Source of the DNA: Qipengyuania flavescens
GTDB lineage: Bacteria > Pseudomonadota > Alphaproteobacteria > Sphingomonadales > Sphingomonadaceae
Assembly (NCBI RefSeq): GCF_029688735.1
Contig: NZ_JARULD010000002.1
Span: forward strand, 866,392 to 930,391
Direction: 5' to 3'
DNA: 64,000 bases
This document shows, piece after piece, positions 43,416-53,646 of this stretch. A program made the translations under genes and the position numbers. The notes under the pieces were generated by a model that saw only the letters and a program-made list of their open reading frames with translations, was not told the origin of the DNA and ran no database searches. How positions within the stretch are numbered: the stretch's first letter is position 1; each line of letters opens with the position of its first letter.

Positions 43416-43823
43416 ATGACCGCAGGCTATTCCGACACCCCGCTCGCCAAGAAGCTCTCGCTGCGTGATGGCCTGCGAGTCTGGTTCTACGAAATGCCGG
43501 AAAACGTGCAGGACGAGATCGGCGAATACGCTCTCGATCTGACCTTCGTGGCAAGCCCGGACGAGCGGCCCGATGCAGCCCATATTTTCGTGACCGAAAA
43601 AGCCCTGCTCGAACGCAAACTCGCGGAACTGCGCCACAGCATCGCGCCTGACGGGCACGTCTGGGTCAGCTGGCCAAAGAAAGATGTCGGCGTCGACACC
43701 GAGATCGACGAGCACGATGTCCGCGAAGCAGGGCTTGCTATCGGCTTCGTCGATACGAAGAAATGCGTGGTGGACGAAATCTGGTCGGGTCTCAAACTCG
43801 TCATCTGCAAGGACCTGCGCTGA
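43416..43823 (+). CDS. DUF3052 family protein
   Basis: 135-aa soluble protein with the DUF3052 pattern: [20 protein letters not shown], an [14 protein letters not shown] helix, [10 protein letters not shown] and [21 protein letters not shown]. Family function unknown. It follows purL by 46 nt on the same strand. Confidence 0.82.
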   Translation: MTAGYSDTPLAKKLSLRDGLRVWFYEMPENVQDEIGEYALDLTFVASPDERPDAAHIFVTEKALLERKLAELRHSIAPDGHVWVSWPKKDVGVDTEIDEHDVREAGLAIGFVDTKKCVVDEIWSGLKLVICKDLR

Positions 43824-43846
43824 CTCGCCTATCCGAAAGCTTCGAC

Positions 43847-44518
43847 ATGCGCGATCAAGATAGTCTGCCTTACTCCATGCCTGCCCTCGCCAACGAGGAG
43901 CGAGTCTTGCGCGCCCGCACGATGCGCGACCGTCTGAAGCAACGGCGCAGCTGCCGGCATTTCTCCGACGCGCCGGTCCCGCGCGAGGTTATCGAGGCGG
44001 CTATCGAGGCAGCAGGCAGCGCGCCCAATGGCGCAAACCACCAGCCCTGGCATTTCGCCGTCGTCTCATCACCCGAAACCAAGCGCGCCATCCGCGAGGC
44101 GGCCGAGGCGGAAGAGCGCGCCTTCTACAGCGGCAAGGCGAGCGACGAATGGCTGGAAGCGCTCGGCCCGCTCGGCACCGATGCGGACAAGCCGTTCCTG
44201 GAAACCGCTCCGTGGCTGATCGTGGTCTTCGCGCAGCGCAAGGGCGGGATCGGGGAGGACGGACAGACACAGAATTACTACGTCAACGAAAGCGTCGGCA
44301 TCGCTTGCGGCATGCTGGTTGCGACCTTGCACGAGGCCGGCTTGTCCACGCTGACCCACACGCCTTCGCCGATGGGCTTTTTACGCGAGATTTGCGGGCG
44401 ACCCGACCATGAGAAGCCGCTGATGATCGTGGTTGCCGGCTTGCCGTCGGACGATGCTACCGTCCCGAAGAAAGCGACCGAGAAGAAGCCGCTGTCCCAA
44501 ATCGCCAGCTGGCTCTGA
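43847..44518 (+). CDS. Nitroreductase family protein
   Basis: FMN-dependent oxidoreductase of 223 aa. The FMN-phosphate arginines are in [16 protein letters not shown], the [15 protein letters not shown] loop follows, and [21 protein letters not shown] with LPSDDA ends the fold. The [17 protein letters not shown] style is that of the iodotyrosine-deiodinase-like subgroup. Substrate unknown. The ATG at 43847 is used. Confidence 0.88.
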   Translation: MRDQDSLPYSMPALANEERVLRARTMRDRLKQRRSCRHFSDAPVPREVIEAAIEAAGSAPNGANHQPWHFAVVSSPETKRAIREAAEAEERAFYSGKASDEWLEALGPLGTDADKPFLETAPWLIVVFAQRKGGIGEDGQTQNYYVNESVGIACGMLVATLHEAGLSTLTHTPSPMGFLREICGRPDHEKPLMIVVAGLPSDDATVPKKATEKKPLSQIASWL

Positions 44519-44521
44519 CCG

Positions 44522-45355
44522 TCAGGCGGCAGCGCTTTCCGTGTTCGGCGCTGCAAGCAAATCGTACGGATCGATCCCTTCCTCGCGCCAGATACGGTGA
44601 CATTCAAGGTACCAACGTGGCTCGGGAATATCGAGCTCGGCTCGCGCTTCGCCGAGATCCTTCGCAAGCAAATCCCTGATCGATAGGCCGACAAGCGGCG
44701 GACATGCCTTGCCCGTACGATGTGCCTCGCGCGTTGCCTTGAGCACCGGGGCTTGGCTGCCCCTCCGCAGCTTCTTGATGTGCAGCGATCCGGCATAGCC
44801 GAGCAGCAAGTGCCCCTGGCTCGGGGACTGGCCGTGCGTGAACAGCAGTACGCACTGTTCCCCAAGCGCGTCGCGACCATATCCGGTCAGGACATGCATC
44901 AGGTCGTGCGTGTCGCGTTGGCGGAAGCCGAACCATTGGACCAGATCGGGATATGTCGGACGACCGGACTTTTCTGATTCTTCCACCAGTCCGGCAGCTG
45001 TCAGGCCTTCGCTCTCCATGAAGTCGCAATAGGCATGCGCGACACTGCCTTGCGGAAAGGTGCGCAGCATGTCGTGATCGTCGAGCAGTGTGGGAAGAAA
45101 CGGCTCACGCTCGCGCAATTCCTCGCCGCGCGGACTGAGCGCGAGATCGCGCACCCGCGGCACAAAGCTTTTCGACGGTAGCGCGTCGTAGATCTGGAAG
45201 ACGATCGCCGTGTTTTCCTTGTCCTTCAACAGCTCGCGAAAGCCCCTGATGGCGGCAAGCGGCCGGTATTTCGGCTGGGGACGATCCGGGTGCCGCAGCG
45301 GCGTGCCATCCGAGGCTGCGTCTATCGCGGCAGTAAAGCTGATATGTTCATTCAT
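44522..45355 (-). CDS. Coq4 family ubiquinone biosynthesis protein
   Basis: 277 aa with the Coq4 metal motif RDTHDLMHVLTGYG (HDxxH), followed by LGYAGSLHIKKLRRGS. In eukaryotes COQ4 is required for ubiquinone assembly and removes the ring carboxyl; bacterial members are assumed to act in the same pathway. Converges with the nitroreductase gene, 3 nt between stops. Confidence 0.85.
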   Translation of the reverse strand: MNEHISFTAAIDAASDGTPLRHPDRPQPKYRPLAAIRGFRELLKDKENTAIVFQIYDALPSKSFVPRVRDLALSPRGEELREREPFLPTLLDDHDMLRTFPQGSVAHAYCDFMESEGLTAAGLVEESEKSGRPTYPDLVQWFGFRQRDTHDLMHVLTGYGRDALGEQCVLLFTHGQSPSQGHLLLGYAGSLHIKKLRRGSQAPVLKATREAHRTGKACPPLVGLSIRDLLAKDLGEARAELDIPEPRWYLECHRIWREEGIDPYDLLAAPNTESAAA

Positions 45356-45427
45356 TATGCAAACCTCTTTCCGGCTTACATATTCGAGAGCCGCAGCGCA
45401 TGATTGGAAATGCGCGCCATCGGAATA

Positions 45428-46312
45428 TTAACCTTCGACCCAATCGGATTGCGGGATTCCGAGCAACTTCAGGATAGACGTCAGGTTCTCGTTCGCGATC
45501 CTCCCATTGGCCGAATCGCGCGCTTTTGGCTTGGCGCGATAGGCAATGCCGTAATCCGCCGCCTCGATCATCGGAATGTCGTTCGCCCCGTCGCCGGTGG
45601 CCAGCACCCTCGCCCCTTCGCCCAGCTGGCCTCGCTCTTCCTCGAGCGTTGCGAGCTTGGTCGAGGCATCGCTTATGGGGCCGGCCAGTTCACCGGTGAG
45701 CTTCCCGTCGTGCACCCCAAGGCGATTGCCGACGACCCGTTCGAATCCCAATCGCTCCGCGACCGGGTCAGCGAAATGATGAAAGCCTCCGGTCACCAGG
45801 ACGGTGCGGCATCCTTTCTCGGCCAGTGTCGCCACCAGCGTCCGCGCGCCAGGGACAGGCACGATCCGTTCGGCCAAGCATCGGTCGATGGCTGTTTCCT
45901 CCAGCCCCTCGAGCAGGCTGACCCGCTCGGTCAGCGCGTCGGCGAAATCGAGTTCGCCGCGCATGGCCCGTTCGGTGATGGCAGCGACCCGCTCTTTCAA
46001 ACCGGCGAAGTCCGCCAACTCGTCGATGCATTCCTGCCCGATCATGGTCGAATCCATGTCCGAGACGAACAGGCGCGGCACCTCGATTTCGTGATCGGCA
46101 ACGAGCAGGTCGACCTCGCCGAAGTGCTCTACCAGCAGTGCGGTCAGCTGCGCGGGATCGCCATGCGGCAGCGCGAATTGCAACACGTCTCCGCAGAAAT
46201 CGAGCATGCCCGCCATCGCGACCGGCATGTCCGCTTCGGCGAGCGCTTTCGTTGCCGCATCGACACGGGTTTCGATGCCTTGCTGGTCTGCTATCAGCCG
46301 GGCGATGAGCAC
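45428..46312 (-). CDS. serB: Phosphoserine phosphatase
   Basis: Last step of serine synthesis. 294-aa HAD phosphatase with an N-terminal ACT-like region, then FVSDMDSTMIGQECIDELA (the nucleophile Asp motif), VLVTGGFHHFA, GELAGPI and ATGDGANDIPMIEAADYGIAY. I chose GTG at 46312 because AGGAGA lies 8 nt upstream; an ATG at 46348 would add 12 residues. Either start lies inside the 5' end of divergent miaA. Confidence 0.94.
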   Translation of the reverse strand: MLIARLIADQQGIETRVDAATKALAEADMPVAMAGMLDFCGDVLQFALPHGDPAQLTALLVEHFGEVDLLVADHEIEVPRLFVSDMDSTMIGQECIDELADFAGLKERVAAITERAMRGELDFADALTERVSLLEGLEETAIDRCLAERIVPVPGARTLVATLAEKGCRTVLVTGGFHHFADPVAERLGFERVVGNRLGVHDGKLTGELAGPISDASTKLATLEEERGQLGEGARVLATGDGANDIPMIEAADYGIAYRAKPKARDSANGRIANENLTSILKLLGIPQSDWVEG

Positions 46313-47249
46313 TACGCAATCTCCTGAAAAACCGTCGGTCGCGCTCATTGCAGGGCCGACTGCGAGCGGCAAGAGCGATCTCGCCGTACGGCTGGCGCAA
46401 CGGCTTGAGGCGAGCGGACGGCGCAGCGCGGTGATCAATACGGATAGCCAGCAGGTCTATCGCGACCTGCATATCCTCTCTGCCCGCCCGACTGCGGAGG
46501 AGATGGGCGGCATCGCGCACCACCTGTTCGGCACCTGGGACGGCGCGCGGGCCTGTTCGGCCGCCGACTGGGCCGCGGCAGCCAAGCAGGAGATCGAACA
46601 GGTCCACGCAGATGGCGGCGTCCCGATCCTGTGCGGCGGGACGGGTCTCTACATGCGAACACTGCTCGACGGCATCTCCCCCATCCCGGCCATCGACCCG
46701 GGCATCCGCGAAACGGTCCGAACGCTTTCGGTGGTAGATTTGAGAGAAGCCTTGGTCGCAGAGGACCCCGAAGCGGCCGGCCGGCTTGGTCCGCGAGACG
46801 TGCAACGCATGGCGCGCGCGCTGGAGGTCGTCCGCTCGACCGGGCATCCGATGGTCTATTGGCAGGATCGCCCGACCGGCGGGATCGGCACCGAAATCGC
46901 GCTGCATCCGCTGGTGCTATTGCCCGATCGCGATTGGCTCTACTCCCGCTGCGATTTGCGGTTCGAACGCATGGTCGATGGCGGCGCCCTGGCAGAGGTG
47001 GAAGCGCTTCTCGCCCGCAAGCTCGATCCGGCGTGCCCGGTTATGCGCGCCATCGGTGTTCCGGAGATCGCGGCCATGCTCGAAGGCGAACTATCGCGCG
47101 ACCAAGCGATCGCCGCTGGGCAGACCGCCACACGCCAGTATGCCAAGCGCCAATACACCTGGTTCCGCAACCAACCGCCGCCGGACTGGCCGAGAGCGGA
47201 TAACAAAACTATCGCGGCGTGCGATTTTTTTGTTTCTTTATTTCAATAA
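46305..47249 (+). CDS. miaA: tRNA dimethylallyltransferase
   Basis: Adds dimethylallyl to A37 of tRNAs reading UNN codons. 314 aa with P-loop LIAGPTASGKSDLAV, INTDSQQVYRDL, VPILCGGTGLYMRTLLDG and the C-terminal QTATRQYAKRQYTWFRNQ. The ATG at 46305 has no strong ribosome binding site and sits 8 bp inside the serB start on the other strand. Confidence 0.94.
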   Translation: MSTTQSPEKPSVALIAGPTASGKSDLAVRLAQRLEASGRRSAVINTDSQQVYRDLHILSARPTAEEMGGIAHHLFGTWDGARACSAADWAAAAKQEIEQVHADGGVPILCGGTGLYMRTLLDGISPIPAIDPGIRETVRTLSVVDLREALVAEDPEAAGRLGPRDVQRMARALEVVRSTGHPMVYWQDRPTGGIGTEIALHPLVLLPDRDWLYSRCDLRFERMVDGGALAEVEALLARKLDPACPVMRAIGVPEIAAMLEGELSRDQAIAAGQTATRQYAKRQYTWFRNQPPPDWPRADNKTIAACDFFVSLFQ

Positions 47250-47254
47250 GGCGG

Positions 47255-47284
47255 TTGACCGCGTAATGCCGAAGGGCGTATCAG
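47255..47284 (+). promoter_or_regulatory. Possible ilvB promoter
   Basis: TTGACC (47255-47260), 18-nt spacer, TATCAG (47279-47284). It follows the T-rich end of miaA, and transcription would begin close to 47291, immediately before the hairpin. Weak -10, so tentative. Confidence 0.35.
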
Positions 47285-47292
47285 GGTTCCAG

Positions 47293-47330
47293 TCGGCCCG
47301 GTGCTTCAGACCCCAGCACCGGGCCGATTT
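47293..47330 (+). terminator. Terminator or attenuator hairpin ahead of ilvB
   Basis: 13-bp perfect stem TCGGCCCGGTGCT (47293-47305) with AGCACCGGGCCGA (47315-47327), 9-nt loop, followed by TTTGTG. It may end miaA transcription or act in the ilvB leader. The CCGGGCC of its 3' arm (47319-47325) could alternatively pair with GGCCCGG at 47352-47358, which runs into the ilvB GGAG ribosome binding site. Confidence 0.6.
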
Positions 47331-47366
47331 GTGCCTAGGACCTAGCCATATGGCCCGGAGAATGAC

Positions 47367-49118
47367 GTGACGGACGAGCGCAGCGGTGCTGCCATATTGA
47401 TCGATTGCCTCAAGCGGCAGGGTGTCGAATTCGTGTTCGGCTATCCGGGCGGTGCGGTGCTGCCGATCTATGACGAGCTCTTCGCGGACGAGGATATTCG
47501 CCACATCCTCGTGCGGCATGAAGCCGGCGCGGCGCATGCGGCCGAAGGCTATGCCCGCTCCACCGGCAAGCCCGGCGTGGTCCTCGTCACCAGCGGGCCG
47601 GGCGCGACCAATGCAGTGACCGGCATTGCCGATGCTTATATGGACTCGATCCCGATGGTGGTGATCACCGGCCAGGTGCCCACTGCGCTGATAGGCACCG
47701 ATGCCTTTCAGGAAGCCGACACCGTCGGCCTCACCCGCCACTGCACCAAACACAATTATCTCGTGAAAGACCCAGAGCGGCTGCGAGCCACGATCGACGA
47801 GGCGTTCCGCATCGCCACTACGGGTCGCCCGGGCCCCGTCGTCGTCGATATTCCCAAGGACGTCCAGATCGCACTGGCCGATGCGAGCGTGCAGGACGAG
47901 ACCCCCCTGCCCTCGCACCGCTACCAGCCTCGCATGATCGGCGCAGCGGACGAGATCGCCGAGGCGGTCGAGATGATCACCAAGGCGGAACGCCCTGTGT
48001 TCTATACCGGCGGCGGCGTGATCAACGCGGGGCGGCAGGCGTCCGAAACGCTTCGCCAGTTGCAGTCCGCAACCAATGCACCCGTGACGAGCACTTTGAT
48101 GGGGCTCGGCGCCTTTCCCGCCGATCATCCCGACTGGCTCGGCATGCTGGGTATGCACGGCACTTACGAAGCCAATATGGCGATGAACAAGGCGGACCTC
48201 ATCATCGCAGTCGGCGCGCGTTTCGATGATCGCGTGACCGGCCGGCTCGACGCCTTCGCACCGCAGGCCAAGAAAATCCACATCGACATCGACCGCGCGC
48301 AGATCAACAAGATCGTGCCCGTCGACCTAGGCATCGTCGGCGATTGCGGCCATGTGCTCGAGCAGCTGCTTGAAGGTCTCAAGAGCCGCAAGACGCGCGA
48401 CCTGAGCGAATGGAAGGCCCGCATTCTCGGCTGGAAGGCGCGCGACTGCCTCGCCTATCCCGACAAGGGCGGCGACCTCATCATGCCGCAAAAGAGCGTG
48501 GAGCGCCTCTTCGCCCTGACCAAGGACCGCGACCCGATCATCAGCACCGAAGTCGGCCAGCACCAGATGTGGGCGGCGCAGTATTTTGGTTTCATGGGTC
48601 CGAACAAGTGGCTGACCAGCGGCGGTCTCGGCACGATGGGTTATGGCTTGCCCGCAGCTATCGGCGCGCAACTCGGCAATCCGGACAGACTGGTGATCGA
48701 TATCGCGGGCGAAGCCAGCATCCAGATGAACATCCAGGAACTCGGCACGGCGAGCCAGTATCGCTTGCCGGTCAAGGTGTTCATCCTCAACAACGAATAT
48801 ATGGGCATGGTCCGCCAGTGGCAGGAACTGACCTACGAAAGCCGCTATTCGAACAGCTATTCCGACAGCCTGCCGGACTTCGTGAAGCTGGCCGAAGCCT
48901 ATGGCTGGAAAGGCATCCGCATCGAGGACGAAAGCCAGCTCGACGCCGGGATCGAAGCCATGCTCGCGCATGACGGGCCGGTGATTGTGGATTGCATGGT
49001 GGCCAAAGAAGCAAACTGCTTCCCGATGATCCCCAGCGGCGCGGCGCATACCGACATGTTGCTCTATGGCGACCAGGTCGGCGGCACCATGGACGACGAA
49101 GCGAAGGCCCTGGTCTGA
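47367..49118 (+). CDS. ilvB: Acetolactate synthase large subunit
   Basis: First common step of valine/leucine/isoleucine synthesis. 583-aa ThDP enzyme with the catalytic Glu segment [33 protein letters not shown], the FAD/substrate region MMGLGAFP-like TLMGLGAFP, and the ThDP-binding GDGSF-equivalent [10 protein letters not shown] (note Glu-Ala in place of the usual Asp-Gly after Gly) with [15 protein letters not shown] start with GGAG 6 nt upstream. The operon continues with a small ORF and ilvN. Confidence 0.95.
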   Translation: MTDERSGAAILIDCLKRQGVEFVFGYPGGAVLPIYDELFADEDIRHILVRHEAGAAHAAEGYARSTGKPGVVLVTSGPGATNAVTGIADAYMDSIPMVVITGQVPTALIGTDAFQEADTVGLTRHCTKHNYLVKDPERLRATIDEAFRIATTGRPGPVVVDIPKDVQIALADASVQDETPLPSHRYQPRMIGAADEIAEAVEMITKAERPVFYTGGGVINAGRQASETLRQLQSATNAPVTSTLMGLGAFPADHPDWLGMLGMHGTYEANMAMNKADLIIAVGARFDDRVTGRLDAFAPQAKKIHIDIDRAQINKIVPVDLGIVGDCGHVLEQLLEGLKSRKTRDLSEWKARILGWKARDCLAYPDKGGDLIMPQKSVERLFALTKDRDPIISTEVGQHQMWAAQYFGFMGPNKWLTSGGLGTMGYGLPAAIGAQLGNPDRLVIDIAGEASIQMNIQELGTASQYRLPVKVFILNNEYMGMVRQWQELTYESRYSNSYSDSLPDFVKLAEAYGWKGIRIEDESQLDAGIEAMLAHDGPVIVDCMVAKEANCFPMIPSGAAHTDMLLYGDQVGGTMDDEAKALV

Positions 49119-49417
49119 TGGGTATACACGCAAAAATACCGTCGGAGTTCGCACAACAGGCCGAACGCCGCGTCTGGTTCGATCGTCAGCACGCCGAGCA
49201 AATGCTCGACTGGATCGAGGATAGCGGGCAGCGTTTTCTCGGTATGGATGTCGCGCAGAAGCAGGACGACGGCATTTGGGTACTCTTGCTCGAGACCTTG
49301 GACCTCAGCCGCCAGACCGAGAATTTCGAAGCCATCCGGCGCGGTCGGGATTTTCTCCGTGAATACGATGGCGCCGGGCGGATGTTCGAACCGGTTTGGG
49401 AGGGACATTCGACGTGA
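49118..49417 (+). CDS. Small unknown protein between ilvB and ilvN
   Basis: 99-aa soluble protein, rich in Trp, Arg and acidic residues (RRVWFDRQHAEQMLDWIEDSG ... DGIWVLLLETLDLSRQTEN). No family recognised. The ATG overlaps the ilvB stop (TGATG) and its own stop overlaps the ilvN GTG (GTGA), so all three are translationally coupled. It could influence acetolactate synthase assembly or only be a hitchhiker; the sequence cannot decide. Confidence 0.7.
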   Translation: MGIHAKIPSEFAQQAERRVWFDRQHAEQMLDWIEDSGQRFLGMDVAQKQDDGIWVLLLETLDLSRQTENFEAIRRGRDFLREYDGAGRMFEPVWEGHST

Positions 49418-49929
49418 AAATCGCAGAGCAAGCCTCCGAGCGGCATGTCCTTAACGTGATCGTCGACAACGAACCCGGCATCCTCGCCAAGATCACCGGC
49501 ATGTTCACGGCGCGCGGCTACAATATCGACAGCCTGACCGTGGCCGATATTTCGGAAGACCACGCGATCAGTCGCATTACCGTCGTGACGCGCGGTCCGG
49601 AACCGGTGATCGACCAGATCCGCGCGCAGCTGGAGCGGCTGGTGCCGGTGCACAAAGTCATCGACCTCACCGAAAGCGGCGCGCATGTCGAGCGCGAGCT
49701 GGCGCTGGTCAAGGTCGCCGGCAAGGGCGACAACCGGGTCGAGGCGCTGCGCATCGCAGAACTGTTTCGCGCCAATGTCGTCGACACCACTACCAGCAGT
49801 TTCGTTTTCGAACTGACCGGCGCGCCGGACAAGATCGACAGCTTCATCGCCCTGATGCGCGAACTCGGCCTCATCGAGGTCGGGCGCTCGGGGATCGTCG
49901 GTATGATGCGCGGAGCGGAGAGACACTGA
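49414..49929 (+). CDS. ilvN: Acetolactate synthase small (regulatory) subunit
   Basis: 171-aa ACT-domain protein that activates IlvB and gives valine feedback. N-terminal ACT HVLNVIVDNEPGILAKITGMF and GYNIDSLTVADI, and a C-terminal half with ELALVKVAGKG and FELTGAPDKIDSFIALM. The GTG at 49414 follows GGGAGGGA and overlaps the preceding stop. Often called ilvH in other organisms. Confidence 0.94.
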   Translation: MKIAEQASERHVLNVIVDNEPGILAKITGMFTARGYNIDSLTVADISEDHAISRITVVTRGPEPVIDQIRAQLERLVPVHKVIDLTESGAHVERELALVKVAGKGDNRVEALRIAELFRANVVDTTTSSFVFELTGAPDKIDSFIALMRELGLIEVGRSGIVGMMRGAERH

Positions 49930-49942
49930 AGGACACCACCGC

Positions 49943-51089
<1,147 letters not shown>

Positions 51090-51135
51090 TCGAAATCCCG
51101 GTGACTTTGGCAGAGCGCACGGGAAGCATGGCGGG

Positions 51136-51726
51136 ATGACCGACATGTCCTTTTCTTGCGCTTGCGGCACCGTGACCGGGTCTATCACCGACGTCGGTCC
51201 GAAACAGGGCGATTACGTCTATTGCCACTGCACCGACTCTCAGGCGGTCCCGAAGCTACTCGGCGCGGAGGAGCGCATTCTCGAGCGTGCCGGTGGCACT
51301 GCGCTCTACCAGACACGCTGCGCGCGATTGCGCTTCGCATCCGGCGAGGACAGGCTGGCGGGGGTTCATATGACGGACAAACCGACGCTGCGCTGGTATG
51401 CCGGCTGCTGCGATACGCCTTTGTTCAATACCTACGCCAACGGCAAGCTGCCTTACACCACGATCTTGCTAGCCAATTGCGACGAGGCCGGGCGAGCGGC
51501 GCTTGGTGAGCCAAGCGGACACTTGCATCTTGCCGACGCGCCGGGCGAAACCGGCGATCTGAAACCAATGTCGATGGCAGCCCTGCTGCGCAGCTTTTTC
51601 AAGCGTCTGGTCAAGGACATCGTCTCCGGCGACAGGCGGCGCAATCCGCTGTTCGATCCGAAAACGCTCGAGCCGATTGCGACACCTCGCCGGCTTACCC
51701 CTGGGGAACGCGCGGCGCTCGGATAG
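51136..51726 (+). CDS. DUF6151 / GFA-like zinc protein
   Basis: 196-aa protein. CACGTVTG, the YCHCTDSQ and the WYAGCCDTPLFNT segments hold paired cysteines as in glutathione-dependent formaldehyde-activating (GFA) type zinc folds, and the overall layout matches DUF6151. Activity unknown. A hairpin follows 29 nt after the stop. Confidence 0.75.
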   Translation: MTDMSFSCACGTVTGSITDVGPKQGDYVYCHCTDSQAVPKLLGAEERILERAGGTALYQTRCARLRFASGEDRLAGVHMTDKPTLRWYAGCCDTPLFNTYANGKLPYTTILLANCDEAGRAALGEPSGHLHLADAPGETGDLKPMSMAALLRSFFKRLVKDIVSGDRRRNPLFDPKTLEPIATPRRLTPGERAALG

Positions 51727-51755
51727 TGTGATCGCCTTTTTGTATCGGCGATAGA

Positions 51756-51782
51756 CGGAACGGCGCAGCGTTCCGGGTTTTC
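51756..51782 (+). terminator. Terminator-like hairpin
   Basis: CGGAACG (51756-51762) pairs with CGTTCCG (51769-51775), 6-nt loop, then GGTTTTCT. It lies between the GFA-like gene and the YceI gene. Confidence 0.5.
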
Positions 51783-51810
51783 TGTGAGCGAACCTTTCAG
51801 GAGACCGACC

Positions 51811-52455
51811 ATGAAAAAGCCGATCCTCGCCCTCGCTCTCGCCGCCAGCGGCACGCTCGCCGTTACCTCCATCTCGGCGCAAGAGCAGCCGCAAATCCCG
51901 GGCACGATCGACGTCAGCCGTGTTGCCGCGGGCAGCTACGCGCTCGACCCTGCGCATACGCTGGTCCAGTGGAGCGTCAGCCATTTCGGCTTCAACGACT
52001 ATTTCGGCCTGTTCGGCGACATCGAAGGCACGATGACGCTCGATCCGGCCGATATCGCCGCCACCGAGTTCGACATCACCATTCCGATCACCAGCGTCGC
52101 CGTGCCCAGCGAAGGGTTGCGGGATCATCTGCTTCGTCCCGGCGAGGATGGTGCCGAGCCCGACTTCTTCGGCGCCGAGCCCGAGGCAGCACGCTTCGTT
52201 TCGACGTCGGTACGCCAGACCAGCGACACCACTGCCGTCGTGACCGGCCAGCTTACGATGAACGGCAATACCGGCCCCGTCACGATGGCGGTGCAGTTCA
52301 CCGGCGCGGGCCAGAACCCGATGAGCGAGGCACAAACGGTCGGCTTCCACGGCCGCGCCACAATCGACCGCACACAATGGGGCGTGAGCTACGGTGCTCC
52401 GATGGTCGGCAGTGAAGTCGATCTCGACATTTCGGCAGCCTTCGAACTGCAGTAA
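51811..52455 (+). CDS. YceI family periplasmic protein
   Basis: 214-aa exported lipocalin-like barrel expected to bind a polyisoprenoid or similar amphiphile. Signal peptide MKKPILALALAASGTLAV to about residue 24, then the YceI pattern YALDPAHTLVQWSVSHFGF, LFGDIEGTMTLDP and RTQWGVSYGAPMVGSEVDLDI. CAGGAGA precedes the ATG at 51811. Confidence 0.93.
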   Translation: MKKPILALALAASGTLAVTSISAQEQPQIPGTIDVSRVAAGSYALDPAHTLVQWSVSHFGFNDYFGLFGDIEGTMTLDPADIAATEFDITIPITSVAVPSEGLRDHLLRPGEDGAEPDFFGAEPEAARFVSTSVRQTSDTTAVVTGQLTMNGNTGPVTMAVQFTGAGQNPMSEAQTVGFHGRATIDRTQWGVSYGAPMVGSEVDLDISAAFELQ

Positions 52456-52497
52456 GCCCTCTCGACAAGCGCATCGCGAGCCGCCACGAGCCATTCG

Positions 52498-53646
52498 ATG
52501 CGCTTGTCCGACTGCCACAACATCGACGATTTCCGGAAACTGGCCAGGGCGCGGCTGCCCTGGCCGGTTTTCGATTACATCGACGGGGCTGCCGACGACG
52601 AGTTGACCAAGGCGCGCAACACCAGCGCCTTCGACGATGTCGATTTGGTGCCCGACGTGTTGGCGGGCGTGGGCGCGATCGACACCAGTTGCACCATCAT
52701 GGGCCGCAAAAGCGCCCTGCCGCTTATGCTCAGCCCGACAGCGCTGCAGCGCGCCTTCCACCGCGATGGCGAGCGGGCGGTGGCAAAGGCGGCGGACAAG
52801 TTCGGCGTGTGGTTCGGCATTTCCAGCCTGGCCACACATTCGATCGAGGAGATCGCCGGGCTCACTGAAGGCCCGAAGCTGTTCCAGCTCTACGTCCACA
52901 AGGACAAGGGCCTGAATGCCAGCATGATCGAACGCTGCCAGCAGGGAGGCTTCGATGCGCTGGCGCTGACGGTCGACACGATCGTCTCCGGCAAACGCGA
53001 GCGGTGCCTGCGCTCGGGCTTCACCACACCTCCGCGCTTTTCCGCAAGCTCGCTGTGGAGCTACGCCACCCGCCCGCGCTGGACGCTGGACTACGTTTTC
53101 GGACCGAAGTTCCGCCTGCCCAATCTCGATGGGCATGTGCAGGAGGGCAGCGGCAAGGCCGTCAGCATCCAGGACTATTTCAACACCATGCTCGACACCG
53201 GCATGGACTGGGACACTGCCGCGCGGATCCGGCAGGACTGGGGCGGGACCTTCGCGCTCAAGGGCGTGATGAGCGCCGCCGATGCCCGCCGCGCGGTGGA
53301 GATCGGCGCAGATGCGATCTGGATATCCAATCACGGTGGGCGCCAACTCGACGGCAGCCGCGCCCCGTTCGACCAGCTCCGGGAGATCGTCGATGCTGTC
53401 GGCGGCGAGATCGAGATCATCCTAGACGGCGGCGTCCGGCGCGGGACGCATGCGCTGAAGAGTGTGGCCGCCGGAGCCACGGCGGCGAGCGGTGGGCGGC
53501 TTTATCTCTATGCTCTGGCAGCTGCCGGACAGGAGGGCGTCGAACGTGCGCTGCTGATACTCAAGGAAGAGATCGAGCGCGGCATGCGGTTGATGGGCGT
53601 GACATCAGTGGACCAATTGACCACGGACCGGTTGCGCTGGCGCTAG
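52498..53646 (+). CDS. lldD: FMN-dependent alpha-hydroxy acid dehydrogenase (L-lactate dehydrogenase type)
   Basis: Oxidises L-lactate or a related 2-hydroxy acid to the keto acid. 382 aa. The N-terminal FDYIDGAADDELT, LFQLYVHKD, LTVDTIVSGKRERCLRSGF, catalytic His in WISNHGGRQLDGSRAP and EIILDGGVRRGTHALK are all present. The family name is secure; lactate as substrate is the likely but not the only choice. The stop shares CTAG with the convergent epoxide hydrolase stop. Confidence 0.85.
   Translation: MRLSDCHNIDDFRKLARARLPWPVFDYIDGAADDELTKARNTSAFDDVDLVPDVLAGVGAIDTSCTIMGRKSALPLMLSPTALQRAFHRDGERAVAKAADKFGVWFGISSLATHSIEEIAGLTEGPKLFQLYVHKDKGLNASMIERCQQGGFDALALTVDTIVSGKRERCLRSGFTTPPRFSASSLWSYATRPRWTLDYVFGPKFRLPNLDGHVQEGSGKAVSIQDYFNTMLDTGMDWDTAARIRQDWGGTFALKGVMSAADARRAVEIGADAIWISNHGGRQLDGSRAPFDQLREIVDAVGGEIEIILDGGVRRGTHALKSVAAGATAASGGRLYLYALAAAGQEGVERALLILKEEIERGMRLMGVTSVDQLTTDRLRWR

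Noticed and set aside
47264..47370. 34-codon ORF ending on the ilvB start as an attenuation peptide
   Set aside because: It is not enriched in Leu, Ile or Val codons, and the possible promoter would start transcription inside it.
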